From: Trema orientale | Taxonomy: Eukaryota; Streptophyta; Magnoliopsida; Rosales; Cannabaceae | Assembly: GCA_002914845.1 (NCBI GenBank) | Contig: JXTC01000055.1 | Coordinates: 1,230,836-1,294,835 of the forward strand | Length of the DNA stretch: 64,000 nt | Reading direction: 5' to 3' | Shown here: positions 47,701 to 59,559 of the stretch, in pieces | How the letters are laid out: every line of letters begins with the position of its first letter | Numbering within the stretch: position 1 is the first letter of the stretch | Notes under the pieces: model-generated | Seen by the model: only the letters and a program-made list of their open reading frames with translations | The model's database searches: none | What the model was told of the DNA's origin: nothing | Made by a program: the position numbers and the translations under genes

Positions 47701-50313
47701 GACAAAAAGACAACCTATTACTATTCATCCAAAAGACACGTTTATTGACTACAACCACGTTATGGGCCTTATGGCCACGGTGTGACTTCCTTCCCACCTT
47801 AGTCCTTACTGGCCACTAAAAATACTTTCAAATAAAATAGCACCTGAAACCTGATAAACTTGCTATATTAACTAATTATAGAACCCAAAAACATTAAAAA
47901 AAATATATAGATATATAATATATATTGATAATAATAATTTGTAGAAGGATGCTTACAGTGTGGTTGGATTTGTACCAATCTCCAATAAGAACAGTGTAAT
48001 CACCAGACGGGTCCGGGAAAGGGACAGGAATTCTGGGCCTGCTAAGGATTCTAATGCCTCCAAATCCACCAGCAGCCTTGTGAAATGCAAGTGACGGGAA
48101 GTAATAAAAGCTCCCAATCTGATCCTTCACTTGGAGAATGTAGGTGAAGTTCCTGCCTGGAGGTATTGGGCATGTCGTTCCCCAAACACCATCTTCAAAC
48201 GAGTTCCTCCTGTTTTGAACTCCATTCCTAAATCAAACACACAACAAACCACATGATTGATCATTAATTTGGCATATTTATCAACTAGCCGAAAAAATAC
48301 GAAGTCAATTATCTACAAATAAGTTTTGTAACACATTATTAATTAAGCTTACTATGTCTACTTCAAGATCTACACATTTTAGGGTGCAGGCAATAATGAA
48401 TTACATTGACATAATTGAGGGCACCAAATTTGCATGTGCAAACAAGACTTGCCCCACCGACTGTGCCTCCAAATCATTTTGGAAGATATCGTGTAACTGG
48501 TAACACTTAAAAAAGTAGCTGTGCATATTAATTCAATTTGGAAGTCGGTAGCCAAAAAAATTGAATATTGAATTAAAAAGAAGAAAACTGATAAAGAAAA
48601 GACTTCTGTGCTTTTCTAGTTTCGGTTTCGTGGTTGGCCTGGTTGAGAAAGTTGGACCGAGATGTATCAGAATTCAGAACTCGGAATCGAGGAATTTATC
48701 GAAATTCGGAATTTAAAAAAAAAAAAGCCAACGCCTTTAGTCCTTTACCATCTCTCTCATTCTACAAATGATTTCTTTTTTTTCAGATTTCTACACGTTT
48801 CCTGAGTCTAATTCTATAATTACCAGAAAAATGTCCCCATCAGCCTTCCACCAGCTGTCGGTTCTCCATCCAAAAAGGTCATTTTATTACTGATGATGAC
48901 AGCTAATGGCAATGGACCTCCAATCCAAGTGTCACTCTTGCACTCTGTTTTTTTTTTTCGAAAAAAAAAAAAAAAACCAGGAAAGTCCACACCTTGCTAA
49001 TGTGTACTCTTTTTCCAAAATTTAGAAAAAAAAAAGGAAGAAAAATTCCAAATAAGTCTACAGTTTACTAATGGACACTTTAAAACTTTTCTATTAATAA
49101 TCCCCACTTAGGAATTAATTAAGATCGTTTAGCTCTTTCAACATTTATTTTTGCACATCATAGTCTAGATCTGAACTTTCCACATTGGTAATGTACCAAT
49201 ATAAACGCTTTAAGTATAGCTTGTGGGACCCTTTTCTATGTATTGGAAACCAGCTTGTGATAACTGATTTGATAATGACCAAGAAGATAGGAGGAATTTT
49301 TTCTCGGTGCCGCTGCGGGCGCCAAATAAAATTCCCATTGCAATTTGCCTCAGGAGAAAAAAAAAAGAAAAAAGTTGAGTCACGGACTATTCGTTTTCCC
49401 GTGAACATGGGAATTTAATGCCCAATTGTGAAAAGAGAATATCAGTTCATAGAAATCTGAAATTGCCCAGATCTAAAATTAAAGCTTTAGAGGTTTTCAT
49501 AATCAAAATCACATGATTCATTCATAGACGCCAAACAAGACATAAATTAATAAAGCAAAAACAAAGGCACCAATCAAACATTCCTCTCGTAGTCACATTT
49601 TAAATCTAAGGATTTCTTAAAAAAAATAATAATGTAATTAGGCGCTCTGTCCTACTATGAATCACATGATATTGATACCCGCCGAAATCCGAATATGCCC
49701 TTAAGCTACATTACGCAATAAGCTTCAAAACTATGATTAACGAGGGTAAAATTGTCTTTTGACAGATAAAACGTAATTAATTGAGCCTAATCTTTGCAGT
49801 TTGTGTAGAATTTAGTTAAAGAACGAAACTTCAATTATGAAAAAAGAGAGAAAATGAGATTATGGAGAGAAAATGAGATTACCAAGTAAGGAGAAAAGGC
49901 TCGTCCAAGCTGTTGTGGACATTGATAATGAGATTGTCATTAGTGACCGAGTGAATATCAGGACCTGGAAATTGTCCATTGATAAGGATTCCCTAGAAAC
50001 AAGCAGATCGGCTCCATTTCAATCAGATCACATCAATATTTTCAATTCTTGAACCAAATAACACACACACACATATATATATATATATATGTATAACAGG
50101 CATATATTATAAAGATAAAAAAGAACCCCAAAAACAGTGGCATTCGAGAAAAACCTGTTGGCGGACACCGAGCGGGTAAATGTCTCCATAAGTGACATTC
50201 CAGTCGAAGAACCTGTACGGATCTTCAGCCGTAACAATGGCGAAGAGAGAAGCTGTGAGACATAGCAGAGCGCAGAGTTTGCCCCTGGCGGCCGCTAAGT
50301 GTACTAGCGGCAT
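44732..50313 (-). CDS. SKS: SKU5-similar (SKS) monocopper/multicopper-oxidase-like protein
   Basis: Secreted cell-wall protein of the SKU5 family, related to ascorbate oxidase and pectinesterase-like pollen proteins. Eight minus-strand exons: 50155-50313, 49883-49992, 47957-48227, 46472-46574, 46005-46350, 45631-45269 in reverse order, 45069-45147, 44732-44944; 547 aa. Residues 1-29 form a signal peptide with a hydrophobic core (LCALLCLTASLFAIV), then AEDPYRFFDWNVTYG. Three cupredoxin domains follow, with several Asn-X-Ser/Thr glycosylation sites. The C-terminal region has NVGMWNLRSEYWARQYLGQQ where copper oxidases carry the His-Cys-His cluster, so the copper ligands are missing as is normal in SKS proteins. 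The end (CGRASGRRTRPL) is not hydrophobic, so no GPI anchor is expected. All introns are GT-AG. Confidence 0.95.
50063..50097. repeat. (AC)n(AT)n microsatellite in SKS intron 1
   Basis: Compound dinucleotide run of AC units then AT units. A second (TA)n run lies at about 46608-46629 in another SKS intron. Confidence 0.9.
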
Positions 50314-50760
50314 GTTTGGATAACTGTACTGAATCGATCGAGTGGTTTTGGAGAGAGAAAAAAAAATGTAGTGAAAGAGAGGAGGAGGAGTGAAGAGGTT
50401 ACAAGAAGACGGATGAGTGAATAATGGTGGTGACTGATGAGAGGAGGAAAGGGAGAGCACGTATTTAAGTGCGGTACAGGGGAGGAAGTGTGATGTGTAG
50501 CCGCAAAGAAAGAGAGGGAAAATATTTTGTAAATTAGAAAAATAAAAATAAAAATAAAAATAAAAAGGGAAGAGAAAGTTGGGGTGTCGGTGGTGGGGTC
50601 CTCTTATTACCATTTGGTATATTGTTGAATTTGAACTGTGTGCGGGTTTGTGTGTCTCCCACATGGGTCTGTATTTGGCGCCACCCATATCGTATTATAG
50701 AGTGCATGTGAAATGTGACGGGTTTTCTTCTCAACTATCAGAGACCATTTAGTGGCCCCT
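50314..50760 (-). promoter_or_regulatory. SKS 5' leader and promoter region
   Basis: Upstream of the SKS ATG the sense strand has a pyrimidine-rich CTCTCC leader and, at 50461-50466, a TACGTATTTAAG-like TA box about 150 bp before the ATG. A long open frame reads across the leader into the gene, but the signal peptide starts at the Met encoded at 50313. Confidence 0.4.
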
Positions 50761-51433
50761 TTCGGAAAGAGGGGGAAAAAAAAAAAAAAAACCCCTCTTT
50801 ACCCTCTCTATAATCAGACTTTTCTTTTACTAATTGCTAGTATTTTAGTTTCAACTAGTTAGAGAGTATCGAATTGAGAAAAGGAAAAAAGGACTCACGT
50901 TCTGAGAAATTTATCTCATCAATGTAGATACTTATGATGGTTTTTCCTTGAACAATGCAAGTCTTTTTGCATTAAAATGGCAGCCAGCTACACAATAGTG
51001 CAACAACTGGAGATACTTAAACCATTTAAGGGATGGTATGGGTCTCCTAGGGGCTCGATATGGATGTGCTTGTTATATAACTTGTGAGTACAGGCATTCA
51101 TAAATGCGATTGAAAAATGATGCTATTACATAACATCATTAAGTTCTGTAAATCAATTTATCCCATAAATTCTAATCTTCCCTATTAGTTCTTATATGGG
51201 CACTAGTAAAAACTCTGTGCGTCAAATGTATCATTTATGCAAAACTAAATTGTTTTTATATTGTTCTAAAGGCTAGTACAAAGGATACCACCTATTATCC
51301 CATTTTTCTTAATGTCGTGGTTTAATTAGTAAATTTAAATTTACCACTAATAGGCTTAATAACATTAATTAATTAAATGTTGATAAATCACTTGCCATAT
51401 GTATTTAAAAGAGTAGGATTCTAAACATTATCC

Positions 51434-51544
51434 TATTCTAAATAACACTTGAAGGTGACAAATGAAATTTTATTCTAAATAGCACTTGAAGGTGACAAAT
51501 GAAATCTTATTCTAAATAGCACTTGAAGGTGACAAATGAAATCC
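51434..51544. repeat. 37-bp tandem repeat (3 copies)
   Basis: Units at 51434, 51471 and 51508 read TATTCTAAATAGCACTTGAA then GGTGACAAATGAAATCT with only a few differences. Confidence 0.95.
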
Positions 51545-54182
51545 CATCGTTATTTCTTCGGACTAAATTATCATCATGATCAGTCATATCTAGGAGAAGT
51601 GCTAGTTATATTAGAATAACACATTCAAAGGGGGACATATATATGCTTAGCTGGAATATTAGGTGATAAGCAAATCTATTATTGTTGTTGTAGAAACAAT
51701 AATCTTTTCAATTAGATTTGTCTATAATTATGGGTAGAAAAGTATTTTGTCGTAGAGAAGTTGCTATTTCTCGGTATATACATAGCGAAGTATATAATAT
51801 GTATGCCTCTCTTTTGGTCATCAGCTCTATAATTTGTTCAAGTACTGAACGATATGATTGATTCCAAATTAAATGAATATGGACCGACATTGTGGTCATA
51901 TTGATTTAAAATTATATTAAATTGTATTTTTCTGCAATATTTTGATTTTTATTACTCGGAAAATCACATGAATGGTTGTTTTATTCTGATAAACGAATAT
52001 AAAAAGCACACATACTTGTAATTGGGAGATATAATTTATTGCTTAATGCATTGGGACCCGATTGTTCTGTGACATAAGAAATATAAAACCCGGTAAACAT
52101 TCACGTGGAAGTGAGTAAAATAGTAAATTGGTTTGGTTTTTATATGTTGACAAAACTGGCTATCTTAAACTGACGGATCTACAAATGAGCTACAAAAAGC
52201 TATTTTGAATACATAAATAATTGTTCCCTTACATACTTGCCTATTGCAAATAAAGTAAGCTCCAAAAGTGTGTGAAAACGCTTTACATTAGAAGCAAAAT
52301 CTAGCTTGACGTGAAATAGGGAGACTTTATCCTGAGCAGCCTTTCTTAAAAAATTGCAACAAATTTAGCTTGACTTGACCTTCCTCCTCATACATTTCAT
52401 TTCATAATGCGACTCGTTTCAAGTTTTATTAGACATGCGTGACAGTTTGCCCAACAGTACTGTATGACTTGGAGTGAATAAAGACTGCGGTATGGTTTTT
52501 TTTTTTTTTTTTTTTGAAGGAGGACTGCGGTATGGTTTGATTTGCCCTTTTTCTCTTTTTTTTTGGGAGGACCAACTTGCTATAAAAATATATGCATGAC
52601 AATCCAAGGCAATGTATAGTTTGAACAATTTGCTTAAAATATTAGATAACAACCAACTTCTTAATTCTTATTGACGTCAAGTAATAATCCTTTTGCCCGA
52701 GGAGGTAAATGGAATGGAAGGTCCTTAATTCAATTCCTAAACAACTAGTCCAATACGAAAAACTAGGATATGTAGATAATCAACACTAGGAAGTCAAACT
52801 TGCTCATTATGTGTCATGATTTCGAATCTCACTCTGTTCATTAGATTTGGACTCACTCTTTTGTTCTTTTACCAACTCATCTGGAAAAATACAAACAAAA
52901 AAAGAAAAAGAAAATACTAAATTCATTAATTTTCTTTTCAGAAATAGAAGTAGAAGGGAAAAAACAAGATTAGATTCCCAGAGTACGTGAATGTGAAACA
53001 GCAGAAAACCCACTAAACAACCATCCTGTAATTCTCTGATTCCTGAGTACTGAAGAGAAAGAAGGATGATTACATTGTAACCTCACATTGGTATCACAGA
53101 TTGATTTATTGATCAGTATCTAACCCGAACGACCACTTCAGAAATCATAGATTTGAATTAGAGGGCCAGGCAGTTCCTATTTCCTGGTACGGGCCCTAAT
53201 TCATGTCGCTGGACCCAGCTATCACTCTTTTTTTTCCCCCTAAATCATAAATGTGAATTTATGACAAAGCCTCGTTTCTCAGCGAGCAAGGGATTTACAC
53301 CATTGGCAGCCTAATTGCCTTATTTAGGAGAAACATAGAATTACCAAAATTGGAGAAGACTTTTTAAGTTTGAACCGAGAAGAATTCTATTATAACTATA
53401 AGCTTTAAAGATTCTAAAAGTTGAACCAATGAACTCTACTTACAAATAACAAAAGCAGAGCCACTAGAGTATATTTTACTCCTCAAATCATGGTCAATAA
53501 ATGAATAAAATTCCCCTAAACCTTAAACAGGAGTTTTTTTAAACCTTTTGACTCGTTTGCACCCACCCTTTTGGGATGCTTAGATAAAAAGGCCCGCGAA
53601 TCACGAATAGAAAAAAGAGCACGGCAACAAGACAACAAAAGTAATCAATTAAAACCAGCACATCATTCCCTTTACGTTAACAGAGAAGAGATTTCAAACC
53701 TAAAAGCTAAACCATCTACATCACGCAAATTGCAACCCCAGTTAAAGGCAGGAAAATCTAGGCTTTTGTATGATGGGAGGACCTATGTTCCTCTTCCAGT
53801 GAGTTAGCAAAAACGACACGTTTCATGCATGTGTCATTTTCATAGGGAAAAAAAAAAGGCGAACAAATATTTATAGTTATATGATTAATCATTATTAACA
53901 TCATAACCAAACCACATGTTGATGTTCAAGGCGCGGCAACTGGCACCCAACAAAAAATAAAAAACGCGGTTTGGATTGAATTTCAAGTGCAAACCAGTCC
54001 AGACGCTACCAATTTTGTCTACGTTCAATTGCAAGCGGGTTGACCCACCAACACAAGTGCCCCTGTCACATTCAAACCATACAGGCAGCTATACAATGCT
54101 TTTTATGCTGGTTGCTTAATAACATTCAAAGATAGACAATTTTCAAAAGCAGTACCCGCAACACAAAACATAGGCAACCAAA

Positions 54183-54427
54183 ACTGAAATCAGGGAACTC
54201 TGTTTAACAGAGTATAGAGTTTAGGCAAATTCTTCGGGTTCCAAAAGTGTGGAACCATGGTTGCCCAAAAATTATCCAAACCTTGAAAGGTCTTCCAAAC
54301 TGAAATGAGGGAGACTCTGTTACAACAGATTAGAGTTTGGGCAAATTCTTCAGGTTCCAAAAATCTGGAACCATGGTTGCCCAAAAATCATCTAATCTGG
54401 AACCATGGTTGCCCAAAAATCATCTAA
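54183..54427. repeat. Nested tandem repeats (117-bp and 32-bp units)
   Basis: Two ~117-bp units start at about 54183 and 54300 (CTGAAATCAGGGAACTCTG and CTGAAATGAGGGAGACTCTG). The end of the second is itself duplicated as 32-bp units at 54364 and 54396 (TCTGGAACCATGGTTGCCCA). Confidence 0.85.
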
Positions 54428-55852
54428 CCTTAAGGCCCTGTTTGGAACCTGGTTTTTTGGAAGGAAAGAAAAAAAAATTCCAAGAGATTCTCATTTTCTC
54501 TTCTTTGGATTTAGACGAAAAACGAGAAAAATTCTTTTTTTAGGGAAATCGAGTGTTAGATTTGATGATATTTATTAGTATATAGAATTTTGACAAATTG
54601 ATTAGGAAAGGAAAAAGTTTCAAAATAGAGTTCTACCAAATTTTAGGAAAATATTTTCCTCTTTCTTTTTTCTTGACTTTTCCCTCACAATTTTTTTTCC
54701 TCCAACAATCCATGTTCCAAACGAAGCCTAAAAGTTCTTCCGGAAATATTAAAGTGCCTCTCAATCAGATAGAACCTTCATCTTGTATATCTAATACAAT
54801 GATCGTCCTGCCTTAAAGTCAACCTATGACACCTGAACGACAACCAAAACCCCAAGAAGCACAAGACTTCATGTCCACCTATTGTTCAAGACTTTAGTCC
54901 ACCTATTGTTCAGAGTCTCAGCCAAATGGAATCGAGTCAGCTAACCTAGTACAACACCATAGCACCAAGTAAAAGCCTAAATCTTGTATAAGCCAGCAGC
55001 AGGGTATTTCTACAATGACAATAATCTTCCATCTCCATTCCCCTCCACCAAATATCCAACTTAAAAACCCTGGCTTCTCAATACTCAAATACACATCACA
55101 AACATCAGGACAAAGTCACCTCAATTTTATTCGGTCACTAATTTAAGTTTCAATGATCAAAATTGGTTTCTAGACACAGAACATCAAAGTGTAATACAAA
55201 CATACACGTGCATCTCTTCAAAGTTCAAACACCAAACTGTCACTTAAATGTCAAATACCAACTGATCGTATGTTAACAGACTGGACTTGAATAGATAGAG
55301 TAAACTCGTGTGCGAGAAATCAAAATCGAATCTACAGTCTACACAACCAGAAAAAGAAGCTCAACTTGAGTAATGCTAAATTTCACATACCCAATACAAT
55401 AGCCACAACAACAGAGACACTTGCGTGAAAAAGCCCAATCAGACTCAAAAACCTGACTTCTTCACCAAATAATTTGGCAAAGATGCTCGAATAGCATTGA
55501 ACCCTGGCAATCAATCAATCACAACATCATCGATAGAACATCAAATTCCACACCCCCAAAAAAAAAAGAAAAAAAAGAAAAAACACTATTCGCTGCATCT
55601 ACATTTTAAATTTTGAACCCAATATCTGACTTAAAGAAATCCTAAACTCAGTTCCTTCAATTTCCCATAGAAACAAAAAACCCATAACATAAGCCCTAAA
55701 CCCTTTTGACCACAATAAGCCGAAAACTCAAATTAATCACTTATGAGCTTCTTTTTTTCCGTATCATTACACCGCGAATGAAAACCCCACTGGAAATTTT
55801 CATCGAAAACGAAAATGAGAAAAGAAACTCACAAAAAAATTTTGGGGAGGGA

Positions 55853-56140
55853 TCAATCTTTTTCAACGAAGAGGAGGCGGAGCCTGGAGGCAAAAAGGCC
55901 AGTGGGCTCGAGGGAGGCCTCTTGGAGGAGGGCGCCCTTAATGTAGTTCATGCGATCGGCTAGGGCTTTTTGCTCTTCTTTCAGAGCCGATGTGTCCTCG
56001 ATAAGGTCGTGAATCCGATACTTCTGGCCCAGAGATCTGACGCTCAAGAGCAAAATTCCGGTCATCGCAAAAAACTGAATGAAGCTGTCTTTTCGCTTTA
56101 TTGCGTTTGCCACTAACCCTAATGGTTTTCTAGAGGCCAT
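55853..56140 (-). CDS. Small single-exon membrane protein, function unknown
   Basis: 95 aa starting MASRKPLGLVANAIKRKDSF. One likely membrane helix follows at residues 20-36 (FIQFFAMTGILLLSVRS), then a charged, probably helical segment at about 45-72 (DLIEDTSALKEEQKALADRM) and a C terminus of FVEKD. The start at 56140 has a good plant context (GAGCCATGGCC); another in-frame ATG at 56173 would add 11 residues. I recall a short unknown plant protein of this type near PUS10 and POP in Arabidopsis, but do not know its function. Codon use and the intact frame support a real gene. Confidence 0.75.
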   Translation of the reverse strand: MASRKPLGLVANAIKRKDSFIQFFAMTGILLLSVRSLGQKYRIHDLIEDTSALKEEQKALADRMNYIKGALLQEASLEPTGLFASRLRLLFVEKD

Positions 56141-56627
56141 GGCTCCCGATCTGATTCCAGGAGAAGCGAACACACACCCTCTATTTTGTCACGTTTCTTC
56201 TAATAAACGTAATTTCGGTCCAAAGACCAGGGTCACAAGTTATAAAAAAAGACTTAATATATATAATATATATATTTGTTTTACGGACCGGTTCTGTTCA
56301 TAATTTTTTATCAATATAATATAAGTTACGTTTTAACGGATACAAACATAATTTGTTTTAAAGATACTGTATCCGTGCCCTTCGATAAAAATTTATACTT
56401 GTATATTTACCATAATTTTAGAAAATGACAAAAAAGTACATTTTATATTCTAATGTTAAAATTTTATACATATTAGTCAACTGTATATTGAAGGTCATGT
56501 CTTGACTTAAAATAGATTTATAAAAGTCATCTCAATTTTCGAACACACAAATTGCTTATTCACTCCCAATTTTCCTTAAGTTATACTTAAAATGTTAACT
56601 TCCAGGCCGATTTTTGTTTTATTTTTA

Positions 56628-56981
56628 AGGATAATTGTAAAAAAATACCCTCATGTTTGGATGTTCTGCAATTTAAACTCTGAAGTTTAGATTCTGCAAA
56701 ATAATACTATGAGATTACGAATTTCTGAAAATTAATACTCTGTATTGATTTTTAACTGATAAAATACAATAATATCTTCAAAATTAAGATGAATAATATG
56801 GATTAATTTAGTTTTAATAGAGGATATTATTATTTTTTCGTTCCTAAAATTAGTCAAAAAATCTGTCCATGATATTAATTTTCAGAAATTCTTAATCTCA
56901 AGATATCATTTTGCAGAGTCCAAAATTCATAGTTTAAATTGCAGAACATCGAAACATGAGGTATTTTTTTGCGGTTATCCC
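56628..56981. mobile_element. Mutator-like MITE, 354 bp, perfect 9-bp target duplication
   Basis: Flanked by TTATTTTTA at 56619-56627 and 56982-56990. The termini AGGATAATTGTAAAAAAATACC and, in reverse, GGGATAACCGCAAAAAAATACC continue as inverted repeats of roughly 120 bp (…GTTCTGCAATTTAAACT…). A 9-bp duplication fits the Mutator superfamily. Non-coding. Confidence 0.88.
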
Positions 56982-57489
56982 TTATTTTTATGAACTTCAA
57001 AATTGGTATATGGGGTTCAGAATGTATGAGTATACATTTGTCTACTTGTGAAAAAAATTTTGAGTCACCCCACAAAGTAGCCATATGGGCAAATCTAATT
57101 CATCCCTCGAGACCTATCATCATCAAACCATCTGCTAGATAAACGCTAGCATTTGCCTGCTCAGAATAGCATTTGCTTGCTCATAATCACCCCAAAATCG
57201 TGGACTGATTTCGCTTTGTCATGATACAAAATTATATTACAGAGAAAAATGAGGAGTTCCATAACCACCGTAGCAATAATTAGAAAAAAGGTATCAACAA
57301 TGGATTCATTATTCTCTAATCAGTATATGTTCAACCTAAACCAAAGAGTACTTGCATGTTAACACGAATTTCGTTGCTGCAATGGCTCATCCACAACGTG
57401 TGTATAGACATGAGATATCCTGGAGCCGATGTATCGCCTATGGTTAAGATTTGTGTTACCCTTGCCCAAATTTAAACAAAAGCGCATTT

Positions 57490-57860
57490 CTAATAACTGG
57501 TTTCCAGGAAATTTTTGTGCTTTCCTGTGATTTATTTACGTACATGACTTTCGGCTAAAGGAAATTAAACTGGTTTTCAGGAAACTTTTGTGGTTTCCTG
57601 TGATTTACTTACTTACAGAACATTCCGTTAATAGGAAACCAAATTAAACTAAATTGGTTTTTAGGAAACCTTTGTAGTTTCCTGTATAAAAAAAAAAAAA
57701 AAAAAAAAAGATGACTTATTTACTAAAATGCCACCGCGTTATCTAACTTTCAAAATATTTAGAAAAATATTATAAAAAGGTCGCACGGATTTTTATTATT
57801 TTTGAAGGGTCGTAAATTTGATAATATTTTTTAAAAAATAGGTATATATGTCCAAAACTC
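57490..57860 (-). mobile_element. Inverted relative of the element and minisatellite at 20325-21430
   Basis: Read in reverse it gives ATACCTATTTTTTAAAAAATATTATC, TACGACCC, GCGACCTTTTTATAATATTTTTC and CGGTGGCATTTTAGTAAATAAGTCATC, the same order as 20380-20515, followed by units of the GGTTTCCAGGAAA minisatellite. It is shorter, probably a truncated copy. Confidence 0.75.
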
Positions 57861-58065
57861 TTACCAAATTGGACATATAAAAGGCCCATCAATTTCAGCT
57901 CCAAAGCAAAAGTCTTACCATTGTGATTGGCTTGAACTAACTCCTCATTAATCAACCTTACTTGTGCACTGCTACTCGGGCTAATATCCGTATCTAAATA
58001 AAACTATGATACATAGGAAAAAGATGTAATATTAATCAGAAAAGACAACAAAAGTAAATTAATTT

Positions 58066-58612
58066 GGGATTGCAATTCGAGTTACGACATGACGACATGA
58101 CACAATTTTTTACGGGTTAGGATCAAATAGAAAGAGTGCGGGTCGAAATTAGGTCAATCCGCCTGACACGAATAAATAAAAAGAGGGGATTTGGTTCGGG
58201 TCAACCCGCTTGATCCGCCAAAAATATATACATAATTAAATTATATAATATTTTTTATTTAATTTGTTTATGACTATTATTATAGATATATTAATTTGTA
58301 TCATGTAAGTGTTAAGGATTATAAGTTATTAGTTATATTTATAAATTATTCTTAATTTATTTGTTTTGAAATGAGATAATAATAGACTTATAAAATATAT
58401 ATATATATAAGTAGAAAAATACGGGTTATAGCGAGTTCGCAGGTCAAAATCGGGTTATGAGTTAGGTATTATTCACCAAAGTGGGTTGCGCGGATCAAGT
58501 TCGGGTTAATTCATATTAGGTATGGGTTGAATTAGTGTTGATGTTTTCCTGATATGACGAATCACGGGTCAATCCGACATGAACTCGACCCGCTGATACG
58601 AATTGCCATCTA
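58066..58612. mobile_element. Putative TIR element rich in GGGTTA/TAACCCG motifs
   Basis: The left end GGGATTGCAATTCGAGTTACGACATG and the reversed right end AGATGGCAATTCGTATCAGCGGG are inverted copies, flanked by AATTAATT-like sequence on each side. Inside are many CGGGTTA and GGGTCAA motifs. I recall this terminus (GATGGCAATTCGTGTC) as a widespread non-coding plant repeat; the superfamily is uncertain. Confidence 0.5.
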
Positions 58613-59213
58613 TAATTAATTAATACTCTGAATGCAGAACAAACTAATCCAAATGTTCACAACTGCTTTCCAAGTTTTAAGGAAACATTTGATTTCATTG
58701 TTCTCATCTTATTATAAAAAAGAAACAGAGCAAAAAGAGTACTCAAGGGGAAATTATCATTCTTCCTTATCAGATTGAAATGAAGTATTAAGGATCTCCT
58801 ACTTGCAGGTTCTAGCCCTTTCGGACACTCAGACTTCTCGATACAGCACATTAAGAAAGTAAAAAATCATCCAAAAATAATTAATGAAGCAAGCAGAACT
58901 AATTCCCAAGCAAGTTTTTACCACAGGAACATTTTCACATATATAAAGGATTCATCACTATGATCTCCACCAGAATTATTATTTTGAATGATCTACAAGA
59001 AAATGATAATAATTATAAATGAACATGCTTACCAACTACAGAAAATTATAGGCATTATCCATCTAAAATACAACTCCTCATTCTTTCACCTTACTAAATT
59101 TTTGGGGGGTCAAAATAATTTTCATATTGACTCTAGGAAAGATGCATTTTAAGGAAAAATTCTTTCTGAACGGAAAAGGAAAAAAAGAAGAGAAAATGTA
59201 TCGACTCTCATAC

Positions 59214-59513
59214 CTATTGAATCTTAAACGAAGCGCAGTTAAATGAGCACAACTGCAGTAAAGAATCAGGAGTAATACTAGATGTGTCAAACATGGATAA
59301 AGAACTAAAATTGTATTGTAGAATTTATATTCTACCTTCTCTTCATTCCAAAACCATAACCAAGCATAAGATGGAATAAAACAAGAGGAAGATTTTACAG
59401 GGAAAAATAAGTTTATCTGAAGTGAATACCTTCCAAGAGCCTTCCCAAGATCTGCACATAAAGACCTAATGTATGTCCCTTCGGAGCATGTAAACCAGAA
59501 AATTAAACTTTGT
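59214..59513 (-). pseudogene. TruB-family pseudouridine synthase fragment
   Basis: Two exon-like pieces on the minus strand: 59430-59513 reads RQSLIFWFTCSEGTYIRSL then CADLGKALG, and 59214-59252 reads SCAHLTALR. Both keep plausible AG and GT splice borders and join in phase. They match the TruB segment CSKGTYIRSLCAD...SCAHLTALRRDSIG. After LTALR the reading is one base out of step with the family sequence, and no upstream catalytic exon (GxLD motif) or downstream exon was found. It is most likely a broken, partial copy of a host gene. Confidence 0.65.
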
Positions 59514-59559
59514 CTGCAAACATGCACAAATCGAAGCACATCAGTCTTAATCATGACTT

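Larger units (their letters stand above)
50770..55850. other. Long intergenic region without recognised gene
   Basis: Only short tandem repeats were found (51434-51544 and 54183-54427, and a duplicated GACTGCGGTATGGTTT at 52483 and 52523). A 78-codon open frame at 53571-53807 (+) is basic and unrecognised; it may be chance. The right part, before 55850, should contain the 3' untranslated region of the small gene. Confidence 0.4.

Noticed and set aside
50314-50688. Longer upstream reading of the SKS protein
   Set aside because: The extra residues are low-complexity leader translation; the signal peptide begins at the Met encoded at 50313.
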